Position numbers and translations under genes: made by a program. Positions 41,748-51,287 of a stretch of DNA of 64,000 nucleotides are shown here, one piece after another (the first letter of the stretch is position 1; the number at the start of each line of letters is the position of its first letter). The notes beneath the pieces are model-generated. The model was not told the DNA's origin. It saw only the letters and a program-made list of their open reading frames with translations, and did no database searches. The stretch lies in assembly GCF_003994415.1 (NCBI RefSeq), contig NZ_CP034689.1, positions 2,852,001-2,916,000 on the forward strand, given 5' to 3'. This stretch comes from Achromobacter spanius (lineage in GTDB: Bacteria; Pseudomonadota; Gammaproteobacteria; Burkholderiales; Burkholderiaceae_B).

Positions 41748-42060
41748 GTTGACGATTTCTCCATACATTGACGGGCTGGGCCAGCGTCGTAAACGAGGTT
41801 CTATCGGGCAATAAAGTCACGCAACTACGGAGTGGAAATCAGCAGCCCCTGGCAGAGGAAAACGCAATGGCAATATGACGAAACTAATTGTTTCGAGTGA
41901 TGGAGAAGGGGCATCTGCTAATCAATACAGTTTCGTAGCCTACATAAAAAAGCGCTCGCGGAATATAAAAATCTGATCAATGCAGTCATCGCGGCATCAC
42001 GGTGACGCGGGTTGCCGCGCCCCCGGAGTTACCCCGAAATCACCCGTAGTTGCCCCCGAC
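41748..42060. promoter_or_regulatory. Alkylsulfatase promoter region with palindrome
   Basis: This 313-bp AT-richer gap carries the leftward promoter of the alkylsulfatase gene. It contains CGAAACTAATTGTTTCG (41879-41895), a 6-5-6 palindrome, and an extra half-site AGTTTCG about 45 bp further upstream (around 41930). These may bind a dedicated regulator. No small gene is seen. Confidence 0.55.
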
Positions 42061-43317
42061 TTATCCCGGCCTACGCGGCGTGATCAGCTTGATCTCATCC
42101 ACCTGGCTGGCATAGCTGGCGCCTTGCAGCAGCAGCACCGTTTGCGGGTTGCCGTTGCGGCGGTCCAGCCATTGCGACAGGGTGCCCGGTGTTTTCTTGC
42201 GAAACTGGATGTCGTAGTCGGCCGCCGCGTTGTCGTAGGGCAGGCGCACGTCTATCCAGCTTTCGCCCAGCAGGCGGTTGACGGTGCGGCGGCTGTCGCC
42301 CACCTTCAGGCCCACGATGCTGCCCTTGAACGGTGCGCGCACGGTAATGGAATCGACCTGGCCGGCGAAGCTGAACATCAGTTCAATGCCGCGCTCGGGA
42401 AAGTCAAGCTTGGTCTTGCCGGACTTGCCTGCTGGCTCGGGCATGCGGGTGGTGCCGAAGGCGGTCTGCACCTGGGCAATCGTGTCGCCCAGCCACACGC
42501 CCAGTCCGTTCGTGGTGAGCGCATCGTCGCCCGCGCCGGCGGGCTTGTCGCCGAAGCGCTCGCGGTAGGCGGCGGTTTGCACGGCCAGGTTGGCACGGTC
42601 GCGCAGCACGTCGCCAGCCAGCCAGTTCGTCATGAAGTCGCGCATCTGCGCGCCTTGGCAATCAAAGCGATCCGACGCATTTCGCGCCGCCAACTTCTGG
42701 GCGTTGGCGATGTACGTCTTGTCTTGTTCGTTCAGCAGTGCCGGGATCTCGTCCAGCACAAAGCGCTTGCCTGGGTTGTTGCACTTTTCGGCATACAGGT
42801 TGTACAGCGTGCCATTTGCGTGAATGCGGGCCAGTGACGTGGTGATGTCGTCTTGCAGCAGTACCTGGCTGACGGTCGCCGCGCGCTGTTCGGTGCGCGC
42901 GCGCATTTCCTTGTCTAGCTCGTTTGCCAGTGATTGCGGACGCGGTTCGCTCGGGCCGAAGAGCCTGGCTTGCAACTCCTGGATCGACTGGCCGACATTG
43001 ACGTTGTAGAGACCCGCGGATTGGCCAATCTGGAACACGCACAGCAAAGCCGCCGCAACGCACAGCACGGAGCGTGCCCACCACCGCGACGGCTCGCCAT
43101 ACGAGCCGTCGTTCTTCAGCATTTTTACCGCCATGACCAGACCGGCGATGGCCAGGACCAAACCCAGGATATTGAAGCTGGAATCTTGCACCTTGATGCC
43201 GTTCACCGAGGCCTGCTGGGTGGTGCCCAGAAATAGCCAGAAAGGCAGCATGCCCAAGAGCAGGGCGAACAACGGGCGCCGCAGTCGGTGCCATAGGCCG
43301 GGTGTGTGCTGACTCAT
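42061..43317 (-). CDS. Membrane protein of unknown function
   Basis: A 418-residue protein. Three N-terminal hydrophobic segments are visible (RPLFALLLGMLPFWLFLG, FNILGLVLAIAGLVMAVKML, SVLCVAAALLCVFQIGQSAG), followed by a large hydrophilic domain, probably periplasmic. It has two cysteines, in AEKCNNP and RFDCQGA, that could pair. Its last third carries two similar motifs, GLGVWLGDTIAQVQTAFG and IVGLKVGDSRRTVNRLLG, about 70 residues apart, suggesting a small duplicated module. I do not recognise a family. It is divergent from the MscS gene. Confidence 0.75.
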   Translation of the reverse strand: MSQHTPGLWHRLRRPLFALLLGMLPFWLFLGTTQQASVNGIKVQDSSFNILGLVLAIAGLVMAVKMLKNDGSYGEPSRWWARSVLCVAAALLCVFQIGQSAGLYNVNVGQSIQELQARLFGPSEPRPQSLANELDKEMRARTEQRAATVSQVLLQDDITTSLARIHANGTLYNLYAEKCNNPGKRFVLDEIPALLNEQDKTYIANAQKLAARNASDRFDCQGAQMRDFMTNWLAGDVLRDRANLAVQTAAYRERFGDKPAGAGDDALTTNGLGVWLGDTIAQVQTAFGTTRMPEPAGKSGKTKLDFPERGIELMFSFAGQVDSITVRAPFKGSIVGLKVGDSRRTVNRLLGESWIDVRLPYDNAAADYDIQFRKKTPGTLSQWLDRRNGNPQTVLLLQGASYASQVDEIKLITPRRPG

Positions 43318-43487
43318 ATCGCAGGGTCTCTCTATTTTGGTTTCGAGGACCCGCATTATTAACTGTTTTTGCGCGTCGATAGCGCTAAGATCAAACTGCT
43401 TGAATCAGCCGGCGGGCGATCGTGCCCGCCAAGAGAATCGTCGCTTACGGGCGGACGAATACAGCGATATCGGCAAGAGAGGACACC

Positions 43488-45176
43488 ATGACTAGAACCA
43501 TTCAAGTCTCCATCCTTGCCGCGCTGCTGTTGTTGATGATGATGACTCCGCTTCGCGCGGCGACGGATGATGGGCGTCCGGGAGCGTCCTCTTCTCTTGA
43601 AGTAACGCTTGAAACCGCCCCGGTAGAGATCGATGGCCAAGTGCTGTTCAAGGTGCGCGGGCTGTCCTCTTTTCCAGCTGAGAAGCGCGCCGAGACCATC
43701 AGGGAAAGAATCGAGAGCGTGGCGGCCCAGGCCACGTTTCCCAGCGGCGACCTGCGAACCGAGGTCATAGAGAACGGCACGGTAATCAGGGCAGGCGGGA
43801 ACCCCTTGATGCTCGTCACCGACGCGGATGCTCAACTTGAGCAGACCACGCGCGACAGTCTTGCGGCGCTGCACCTGTTGCGTATTCAACGCGCCATTGA
43901 CGATTTCCGGCAGGCGCGCAAACCCGACACGCTGCTGAAGGCGGGGCTGTATAGCGCCGGGGCCACCGTCTTGCTGGCGCTGGGAATTGCCATTCTGCTG
44001 ATGCTCAACCGGTGGCTGGACAAGGCGGTGTCCAAGCTGTTGAAGAGCCGAGTCCGTTCGGTCGACATCCAGTCGTTTGAAATCCTGCGTATGGATACCA
44101 TCTGGAAAGCGATGCATGGCCTGGTGCTGGCGGTTGGCGCGGTGACCATCGTCGTATCCGTGTATGCCTACCTGCAATACGTGCTGGCGCTGTTTCCCTG
44201 GACTCGCGCTATCTCGAATGACCTGTTCGATCTGGCCGCGGGCGCCGGCGAAAGGTTGGGTAAATCCCTGGCGGCCGTGATTCCCGATCTGGTCATTCTT
44301 GTCCTCATCTATTACCTGGCACGGTTCGTCCTGCGGCGAGTCAGGAAATTCTTCGAGGCGGTGGACCAGCGCCGCGTGGCATTTACCCAGTTCGAGGCGG
44401 AATGGGCGCTTCCGACTTACAAGCTGGTGCGGGTGTTGATTCTGGCATTCGCCTTTATCGTGGCGTACCCCTACATTCCCGGCTCCGAAACGCCGGCCTT
44501 CAAAGGCATTTCCATCTTCATCGGCCTGGTGGTGTCGCTAGGATCGTCAACCGCGATTTCGAATTTCATCGCCGGGTATCTGATGACGTATCGCAGGGTC
44601 TTCAAGGTGGGTGACCGCGTCAAGGTGGGGGAGGTGATTGGTGAGGTCGTTGCCGTTCGCCTGCAAGTGACCCATCTTCGAACGAACAAGAATGAGGAAA
44701 TCACGATTCCGAATTCTCAGATCCTGAATAGCGACGTCACCAACTACAGTTCCCTGGCCAGCACCAAAGGGTTGATTCTGCATACCTCTGTCGGTATCGG
44801 TTATCAAACCCCATGGCGGCAGGTGGAAGCGATGTTGTGCACGGCGGGGCAGCGGACGGCGGGCGTTCTCACCGAGCCGGGACCATTCGTGCTGCTGACC
44901 AAGCTGGGCGACTTCGCGGTGACTTATGAATTGAACGTTTATATCCGCGACACGCAACGAATCGCCAAGACCTATGCCGAACTGCACCGCCACATCCTGG
45001 ATGTCTTCAACGAATACGGCGTGCAGATCATGACGCCGGCCTACGAAGGCGACCCCGACCAACCGAAGGTGGTGGCGCCGGAGCGGTGGTATACGGCTCC
45101 GGCGACTGCTGGGACGCCCGCCACGCCTGCGACTCCCCCGACGCCCGCCGCGTCGAACCCCGGCGCCGAGCGTTGA
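43488..45176 (+). CDS. MscS-family mechanosensitive channel
   Basis: A 562-residue inner-membrane channel. Signal-like first segment QVSILAALLLLMMMTPLRAA, a periplasmic domain (about 25-150), several membrane helices (from LLKAGLYSAGATVLLALG), and the MscS core: GISIFIGLVVSLGSSTAISN / FIAGYLMTYRR is the pore-lining TM3, then FKVGDRVKVGEVIGEVVAVR and EITIPNSQILNSDVTNYS of the beta domain. The C-terminus is a Pro/Ala/Thr-rich tail (ATAGTPATPATPPTPAA). It would open under hypo-osmotic shock. The family of large MscS proteins varies in conductance. AGAGAGGA precedes the ATG. Confidence 0.93.
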   Translation: MTRTIQVSILAALLLLMMMTPLRAATDDGRPGASSSLEVTLETAPVEIDGQVLFKVRGLSSFPAEKRAETIRERIESVAAQATFPSGDLRTEVIENGTVIRAGGNPLMLVTDADAQLEQTTRDSLAALHLLRIQRAIDDFRQARKPDTLLKAGLYSAGATVLLALGIAILLMLNRWLDKAVSKLLKSRVRSVDIQSFEILRMDTIWKAMHGLVLAVGAVTIVVSVYAYLQYVLALFPWTRAISNDLFDLAAGAGERLGKSLAAVIPDLVILVLIYYLARFVLRRVRKFFEAVDQRRVAFTQFEAEWALPTYKLVRVLILAFAFIVAYPYIPGSETPAFKGISIFIGLVVSLGSSTAISNFIAGYLMTYRRVFKVGDRVKVGEVIGEVVAVRLQVTHLRTNKNEEITIPNSQILNSDVTNYSSLASTKGLILHTSVGIGYQTPWRQVEAMLCTAGQRTAGVLTEPGPFVLLTKLGDFAVTYELNVYIRDTQRIAKTYAELHRHILDVFNEYGVQIMTPAYEGDPDQPKVVAPERWYTAPATAGTPATPATPPTPAASNPGAER

Positions 45177-45220
45177 TCCGCGAGCGAATCCCATGCACCC
45201 GGCGCTTGCGCTGACGGCCG

Positions 45221-47977
45221 TTATTGACCGCTTGCCGGTCGAGGCTTGATGGCCGCCGGCTTGATCAGCTTGATGCCCCGTGCGGCGTTATAGCCATGGA
45301 TCTCTTTCACATCCAGCTTGCGCATGAATTCGATGGTGTCGGCGTCGATGATCTGGCCGGGCACCATGATGGGAAACCCGGGCGGGTACGGAATCACGAA
45401 GTTCGCCGACACCAGCTCAGGGCCGTTGGCCAGGCGGTCATCCAGCGCTGCCGCCGACAGCGGGATGTACTCGCATTCGTCTTCGTTATAGGCCGCGAAG
45501 AAGGCAGTGCGTATGTCCCCTTCGGAGGTGGCGCTGGATGAATTGTCGCGGTACCCGTCGTGAAAGCGACTGAAGTTGGGCAAGTTGGGAACGTCTTCCA
45601 TCAGGCTACGCACTTTCGCCGCGAACGCCGCTTGCTCGGCTTCACCCCCTTCCTTGAGCCTGGCTTCGATCGACCCGGAAATTTCAAGCAGCACCTTGAT
45701 CAGCGCCGCGACGTCGCTGCGCGTGTTGTTGATATTGCTTTGCAGCAGCACGCTGTTGCGCGAGGTCTTGTTCAGCTGGATGTTGTAGGTGGACGCCAAC
45801 AGGTTCTTGAAGGCGGTGCCGTCGTACCCCGCCGTGCCGCACACCAGCGTCATGCGGGTGGGGTCCAGGCAGAATTCATCATTCTTCAGGGCTTGCACCG
45901 CCGTCAGCCAGTTCATCCCGGGCGCCAGGTAATCCGAGAATCCTGAAGGGCGGAACTCGTCCGGAATCATCTTGTTGGCGCCCAGCACGCTGAAGTACTT
46001 CGAGATGATCGGGTGCTTGGCGATTTCACGGCGAATGGCCAGCGCAACCTCGATGGCGCGCATGACCAGTTCGTATCCCTCAAGCTCCATCTGCCGGCGC
46101 GCGACATCCAGCGACGCGATGATCTGCGCATTGGGCGATGTGGACGCATGGATGAACACGGCTTCGTGAAACGCCGAAATGTGGTGTTCGTAATCTTCGT
46201 CGCGCACGGCCACGAGCGACCCCTGGCGCAGGCTGGACATGGATTTATGCACGGAATCGGTTTCGTACACCCGCACGCGCATGGTCTTGGGATTCGGCAC
46301 CAACTGCCGGTCCAGCAAGCGCGCGTCCTTCGGGTCCAGATCTTCTCCCAGTTCCTGGGCCTGTTCCTCCCAGGCTTGCAGGGCAGCAGGGTCATCACGC
46401 CACTGTTCCAGTGCGGCCGCCGCGCCCATGGCGGTGCGCGGGCGCAGGAAGGGCGACCAACGCGCAAAGCCGAACCACGCTTCATCCCAAAGAAAGATCA
46501 GGTCTGGCTTGATGGCCAGGCATTCCATCATTACCTGGCGGGTGTTGTAGATGTGCCCGTCAAACGTGCAGTTGGTCAACGTCACCATGGCGACCTTGTC
46601 CAGCCTGCCTTCGGCCTTCAAGCCCAGCAGTGCCTGTTTGATGGTGCGTAGCGGCACGGCCCCGTACATCGAGTATTCGGTCATGGGATAGGCTTCCACG
46701 TACAGGGGCTGCGCCCCGGACAGCACCATTCCATAGTGATGTGACTTATGGCAGTTGCGGTCGACGATGACGATGTCGCCCGGTTTGGTCACCGCCTGGT
46801 AAACCATCTTGTTCGACGTCGACGTTCCGTTGGTCACGAAGAACACATGATCCGCACCCACCGCGCGCGCGAACTTCTCTTGGGCGGTCTTGATGTTGCC
46901 CGTGGGTTCCAGCATGCTGTCCAGCCCCCCCGTCGTGGCGGACGTCTCGGCCAGGAACAGGTTCAGGCCGTAGAACTCCCCAAAGTCCCGCACCCAGTTC
47001 GACTTGATGATGGACTTTCCGCGTGCAATCGGAAGCGCGTGGAAGGTGCTGATCGGCCTTAGTGCGTAGTGCTTCAGGTTGTCGAAGTATGGGGTTGTCT
47101 GGCGCTCGCGCACGCCTTCCAGAATGCTCAGGTGTACTTCGATGGGTTCCTCGGCCTCGTAGAACAGGCGGCGGATCGACGAGGCCGCGGGGTCGCCCGC
47201 CAGCTGTTCAACCTTGCGGTCCGTCAGCATGTAGATATCCAGCTCTGGCCTGATGTTGGCGATGATGCGCGCCAGCCTGACGCCTATCCCGGCCGGCGCC
47301 TGGGAGGTATCCAGGCGCCGGTAGACGTCCAGGAAATGCTTCAGCAGCGGCACATCGTGCGCCGACGACATGGAAATGCCGTCATAGATCACGACGGCCT
47401 CGATTTTTCCGTTCAATATCGTGGCCAGGATGGCGTCTTCAAAACTGCCCACCAGCACCGGTTCATACACCAGGCCGTCGTCGGCACGCCGCAAGTGACG
47501 CAGTTCGTGGCATATCGCCGCCGAGCGCGCCGCCGACATCGGCGACACCAGCAGCACTTCAAAGTACGGCGGCCGGGCGGCTTGCCCGCCCAAGCCGGGC
47601 AGCAGGTGCTCTTGCGCGTCAGAGGACGATTCATCCGTCGCCGTCCATTCACTGTCGTGGTAGCGATAGCTGCCCGACAGCAAGGCATTGCTCATGCGAA
47701 GAATCAGGCGCGCCGTGCCCATGGCGTCGTGGTCCGCCAGGCGTTCTTCCAGGGCGCGCAGCAGAGGCGTGCCCGGATACGCGAAGTAGCTTTCCATGGG
47801 CAGCAATTCGGCCAGCGCCTCTTGCACGGCGGCGGCTCCGGCGTGGCCTTTGCCGCCGCGCGCGTCGCCCGCCCAGGCTTGTGCCTTTGCATTCATATCG
47901 CGCCACCTGTCCAAACGCGCGGCGGAGTTTGAGAACAGGTGGTCCAAGTGCTGACTGTCATCCGCTTTGCTCGTCAT
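45221..47977 (-). CDS. Orn/Lys/Arg decarboxylase family protein with extra segments
   Basis: A 918-residue PLP-dependent decarboxylase of the LdcI/AdiA group, about 170-200 residues longer than those enzymes. A unique N-terminus (1-135) precedes the wing domain (VLLVSPMSAARSAAICHELR). The PLP core has TNGTSTSNKMV, DRNCHKSHHYG, DEAWFGFARWSPF (D498) and the Schiff-base K578 in ETDSVHKSMSSLRQGS. In LdcI the DEAW Asp and the Lys are about 37 residues apart; here they are 80 apart, so roughly 43 extra residues (about 518-565, acidic and Gln/Glu-rich) are inserted beside the active site. It consumes a proton per turnover, supporting acid or energy stress. Its substrate cannot be assigned. It is 71 bp downstream of an AspT-type antiporter gene. 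Confidence 0.9.
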   Translation of the reverse strand: MTSKADDSQHLDHLFSNSAARLDRWRDMNAKAQAWAGDARGGKGHAGAAAVQEALAELLPMESYFAYPGTPLLRALEERLADHDAMGTARLILRMSNALLSGSYRYHDSEWTATDESSSDAQEHLLPGLGGQAARPPYFEVLLVSPMSAARSAAICHELRHLRRADDGLVYEPVLVGSFEDAILATILNGKIEAVVIYDGISMSSAHDVPLLKHFLDVYRRLDTSQAPAGIGVRLARIIANIRPELDIYMLTDRKVEQLAGDPAASSIRRLFYEAEEPIEVHLSILEGVRERQTTPYFDNLKHYALRPISTFHALPIARGKSIIKSNWVRDFGEFYGLNLFLAETSATTGGLDSMLEPTGNIKTAQEKFARAVGADHVFFVTNGTSTSNKMVYQAVTKPGDIVIVDRNCHKSHHYGMVLSGAQPLYVEAYPMTEYSMYGAVPLRTIKQALLGLKAEGRLDKVAMVTLTNCTFDGHIYNTRQVMMECLAIKPDLIFLWDEAWFGFARWSPFLRPRTAMGAAAALEQWRDDPAALQAWEEQAQELGEDLDPKDARLLDRQLVPNPKTMRVRVYETDSVHKSMSSLRQGSLVAVRDEDYEHHISAFHEAVFIHASTSPNAQIIASLDVARRQMELEGYELVMRAIEVALAIRREIAKHPIISKYFSVLGANKMIPDEFRPSGFSDYLAPGMNWLTAVQALKNDEFCLDPTRMTLVCGTAGYDGTAFKNLLASTYNIQLNKTSRNSVLLQSNINNTRSDVAALIKVLLEISGSIEARLKEGGEAEQAAFAAKVRSLMEDVPNLPNFSRFHDGYRDNSSSATSEGDIRTAFFAAYNEDECEYIPLSAAALDDRLANGPELVSANFVIPYPPGFPIMVPGQIIDADTIEFMRKLDVKEIHGYNAARGIKLIKPAAIKPRPASGQ

Positions 47978-48048
47978 GGCATTTCCTTTGGTGGCTTTCC
48001 CGCTCGCCTGCCGCGCGTGCGCGACAAGGCAGCGGGCGAGGTTGTCGG

Positions 48049-49737
48049 CTAAGAAAGAATGATGATGATCACCATGCCCCAGATCGTCAGCAGCGTGTTG
48101 CCGACCGCGTAGGTGACGGTGTAGCCCAGCCCGGGCACCTGGCTCTTGGCGGCGTCGCACACCATGCCCAATGCAGCCGTGGTGGTGCGCGAGCCCGCGC
48201 AAATCCCCAGGATCAAGGCGGGGTCAAAGCGGAAGACGTACTTGGCCAGCAACATGCCGCCGATCAACGGCACCGCCGTTGCAAAGATTCCCCACAGGAA
48301 CAGGCTGATGCCAAGCTTTTGAAGTCCGGCCACGAAGCCGGGGCCGGCGGATATGCCCACCACCGCGATGAACACGTTCAAACCCACCGAATTCATGAAC
48401 CACAAGGTGGGCTCGGGAATGCGTCCGAAGGTGGGATGAATCGCCCGGAACCAGCCGAACACAATGCCGGCGATCAGCGCGCCGCCCGCCGTGGACAGCG
48501 TGATGGGAATGCCGCTGACGTTGATCACAATGGCGCCGATCAGCGCGCCCAGGGTGATCGCCAGTGACATGAACGCGACGTCCGTCACGGTGGTCGGCCG
48601 GTCAACATAGCCCAGTTGCTTGGCGGTGGCATTGATGTCCTGCGTGCGGCCGACGACGGTAATGACGTCGCCCCGGAACAACTGCGTCTTGGGCAGCACG
48701 GGAATGGGTGTTTCGGTCGGGCCGCGCCGAATACGCTTCAGGAAAACGCCGCGCGCACCTGGCCACTTGGCCAGTTCTTCCAGCGGCTTGCCGTCCACTT
48801 TCTTGTTCGAGATGTAGATGTCCACGCCCTCGGTCTTGATGTCCAAGAGCTCTGCATCTTCGACTTCGCGGCCGCTGGGGCCAAGCCGCTCGATCAATTG
48901 ATTGCGTTTGCCACCAATGGCGACAACGTCGCCCGCTTCAATCACCGTGGTCAGATCCACCTCGATGACGGCGCCGCCCCGGCGTATCCGTTCCACGAAT
49001 GCGCGATAGCCCGTTTGCGTGCCGGCCTCGATCTCGCCAATGGTCTTGCCGATGAAGGGGCTTTCGGGGGCGACTGAATAGGCCCGCACCTCGAATTCGT
49101 ACCACTGGGTTGCGTCAGCCGCGCCGCCGCCCGCGCCAAGCTTCTGTTCATAGGCTTTGCAGGCCGCCACCAGATCGATGCCCAGCAGCTTCGGGCCAAT
49201 CTGCGCCAGTATGATCGCCGAGCCCACCGTGCCGAAGATGTAGGTCACGGCATACGCGATGGGCATGGCGTCCAGCAAGGCTTGCGTTTCCTCGGGGGTT
49301 TGTCCCAGGCGGTTGATCGCGTCTGTCGCCAAACCCATCGACGCCGAAATGGTCTGCGAGCCGGCGAATAGCCCCGCGGCCGAACCCAGGTCATAGCCCG
49401 CAAGGATCGCCGCGATCGCGGCTGCCCCAAGCGATAGCAGCGCCATCAACACGGCAAAGATCGCTTGAGGCAAGCCGTCCTTGGCAATGCCCCGCACGAA
49501 CTGGGGACCGACGCCGTATCCCACCGCAAACAGGAACATCAGGAAAAAGACCGACTTCACATTGGGTGAAATCTTCACGCCCAGAATGCCGATACCAATC
49601 GCCACCAGCAGGGTAGCGGTGACGGCGCCAAGGCTGAAGCCCTTGAAGCTCTTGCCCCCGATCCAGTAGCCGATCCCCAGCGCCAGGAAAATGGCGATCT
49701 CTGGATAGGCTTTCAAGGTTGCAACAAACCAGGTCAT
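48049..49737 (-). CDS. AspT-type (aspartate:alanine exchanger family) antiporter
   Basis: A 562-residue transporter of the AAEx family. An N-terminal membrane half (PEIAIFLALGIGYWIGGKSF to VTYIFGTVGSAIILAQIGPK), two TrkA-C/RCK-like cytoplasmic domains (about 205-375; EFEVRAYSVAPESPFIGKTI, KRIRRGPTETPIPVLPKTQL) and a C-terminal membrane half (LSTAGGALIAGIVFGWFRAI, GLNVFIAVVGISAGPGFVAG, AALGMVCDAAKSQVPGLGYT). AspT exchanges aspartate for its decarboxylation product alanine. Here it precedes an Orn/Lys/Arg decarboxylase and would exchange that enzyme's amino acid for its amine product; this is inference. The start at 49737 has GGAG upstream. Confidence 0.9.
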   Translation of the reverse strand: MTWFVATLKAYPEIAIFLALGIGYWIGGKSFKGFSLGAVTATLLVAIGIGILGVKISPNVKSVFFLMFLFAVGYGVGPQFVRGIAKDGLPQAIFAVLMALLSLGAAAIAAILAGYDLGSAAGLFAGSQTISASMGLATDAINRLGQTPEETQALLDAMPIAYAVTYIFGTVGSAIILAQIGPKLLGIDLVAACKAYEQKLGAGGGAADATQWYEFEVRAYSVAPESPFIGKTIGEIEAGTQTGYRAFVERIRRGGAVIEVDLTTVIEAGDVVAIGGKRNQLIERLGPSGREVEDAELLDIKTEGVDIYISNKKVDGKPLEELAKWPGARGVFLKRIRRGPTETPIPVLPKTQLFRGDVITVVGRTQDINATAKQLGYVDRPTTVTDVAFMSLAITLGALIGAIVINVSGIPITLSTAGGALIAGIVFGWFRAIHPTFGRIPEPTLWFMNSVGLNVFIAVVGISAGPGFVAGLQKLGISLFLWGIFATAVPLIGGMLLAKYVFRFDPALILGICAGSRTTTAALGMVCDAAKSQVPGLGYTVTYAVGNTLLTIWGMVIIIILS

Positions 49738-49993
49738 GTCCTTCTCCTTTGTGGATACCCGTAATCGGCGACGAAGAAGCATGCAAAGTCAGCGGTACGT
49801 CCATGACAGAGTCGTCTTGTGGACACTATGAATCACGTCGGCATGGCATTTCGCATGGACTCAACATCGTTGTTGATCCTCGTCAACTATTTGCTTCGCC
49901 AGACCGCATGGCTTGCGCAACGTCGCGGCCGGACTCAATAAAATGCAGATATGCCGTCAGGGATAGGCACGCGAAACCTGGGAGCAAGATGCC
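49738..49993. promoter_or_regulatory. Promoter region of the antiporter-decarboxylase operon
   Basis: About 256 bp without a convincing gene, upstream of the leftward AspT-type antiporter. A minus-strand frame here overlaps the small rightward ORF and has no family resemblance. I see no strong palindrome. Confidence 0.4.
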
Positions 49994-50296
49994 ATGACCA
50001 CAATGAAGACAATCCCGCCCAGTGAGTACGTCAAGCTTGTAAACAGCTTGAATGGGAAGGCGAACCCGGGCTGTAACGGGCAGTTGGTTACCTACACGGT
50101 CAGCGGGCTGAACCTGGACCAGCGCACGCACCTCAACGTTCCTCGCGACGCATGGTCTGCGTCGGCCGCTTCAATTTTTGAACTGCGGCGCAGGGGAATA
50201 TTCTGTTTTCCTATCCTTGCGCCGCTTGAGGAACCCCGCCGGTCTCGGCCGTATCGCCGCACCGCACTGACTAGAACTTCTGTGGAACTTGCCTGA
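49994..50296 (+). CDS. Small hypothetical protein (doubtful)
   Basis: A 100-residue frame beginning MTTMKTIPPSEYVKLVNSLN, with GGGAGCAAG about 8 bp upstream of the ATG. The first 75 residues look protein-like (NPGCNGQLVTYTVSGLNLDQ), while the last 25 are Arg-rich and overlap the end of the convergent ppk2 gene. No family is recognised. It could be a genuine small cytosolic protein linked to this stress block, or chance. Confidence 0.35.
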   Translation: MTTMKTIPPSEYVKLVNSLNGKANPGCNGQLVTYTVSGLNLDQRTHLNVPRDAWSASAASIFELRRRGIFCFPILAPLEEPRRSRPYRRTALTRTSVELA

Positions 50297-51134
50297 TGGT
50301 GTGGGTGGGTTCGCGGTAGCCTTGCGGCTTTTGCCGCTTGGGCAACGTCACTTTTGTCCTGGGCAGCGCCTTGTACGGAATGCTCTGCAGGATATGGCTG
50401 ATGATATTCAGCCGCACCCGCTTCTTGTTATTGGAATCGGCAATAAACCAGGGCGCCAAGCCTGTATCCGTGGCCGCGAACATGTCGTCGCGCGCGCGCG
50501 AATAGTCATACCAATGGCTGTACGAATCCAGATCCAGTTTGGATAGCTTCCAGATCTTGCGCTCGTCGTGGATGCGCGCTTGAAGGCGGCGCGTTTGTTC
50601 TTCTTCGCTGACTTCCAGCCAGTACTTGAGCAGGATGATTCCAGATTCCGTGAGGGCGCGCTCCACCAGCGGCACCGCCTTCAAGAAGCCCTTGGCCTCT
50701 TCCTTGGTACAAAAACCCAGCACCCGTTCCACCCCGGCGCGGTTGTACCAGCTACGGTCAAAAATCACGATCTCGCCGGCGGCGGGCAAGAGGGGAAGGT
50801 ACCGTTGCATATACATCTGGGTCTTCTCGCGATCCGTGGGTGCGGGCAGCGCGATGACACGGAAGACGCGCGGGCTGACGCGGGCTGTAATGGCCTTGAT
50901 CGTGCCCCCTTTGCCAGCGCCATCGCGTCCTTCAAAAATAATGCACACCTTGGCGCCCGTGTGGACGACCCATTGCTGGAGCTTGACCAGTTCGATGTGC
51001 AGCCGCGCCAATTCCTCTTCGTATCGCTTGCCCGATAACGCGGGCTGCTCTGGCGCGCCGTTTTCCTCCGCATCCTGCTTTTTTTCCGTGCTCTTTTTAG
51101 CCGTGTTCTTTTCAGCCATCTTCTTCTTAGCCAT
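50271..51134 (-). CDS. ppk2: Polyphosphate kinase 2
   Basis: A 287-residue PPK2-family enzyme that transfers phosphate between polyphosphate and nucleotides. A Lys-rich N-terminal tail (MAKKKMAEKNTAKKSTEKKQ) precedes the core: Walker A EGRDGAGKGG (about 68-77), the IVIFDRSWYNRAGVERVLGF lid/Walker B region, and DDMFAATDTGLAPWFIADSN / KKRVRLNIISHIL near the C-terminus. This is the one-domain class; direction of preference (NDP or NMP phosphorylation) cannot be read off. It fits with energy-stress genes around it. Confidence 0.93.
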   Translation of the reverse strand: MAKKKMAEKNTAKKSTEKKQDAEENGAPEQPALSGKRYEEELARLHIELVKLQQWVVHTGAKVCIIFEGRDGAGKGGTIKAITARVSPRVFRVIALPAPTDREKTQMYMQRYLPLLPAAGEIVIFDRSWYNRAGVERVLGFCTKEEAKGFLKAVPLVERALTESGIILLKYWLEVSEEEQTRRLQARIHDERKIWKLSKLDLDSYSHWYDYSRARDDMFAATDTGLAPWFIADSNNKKRVRLNIISHILQSIPYKALPRTKVTLPKRQKPQGYREPTHTIRQVPQKF

Positions 51135-51287
51135 GATTTCACTCCTCAACCCGTTGTGCGAGTCCAATGGGAAGCATCAATGTGACCAGTGCAGGCGTCC
51201 GGCGTTGATTGTGAACGCAGTTAAAGCCCTACGTCCATGATGATTCCGGCGAAAAGCTGTAAGGAACGAAATCGGGCGTGCCCGGCG

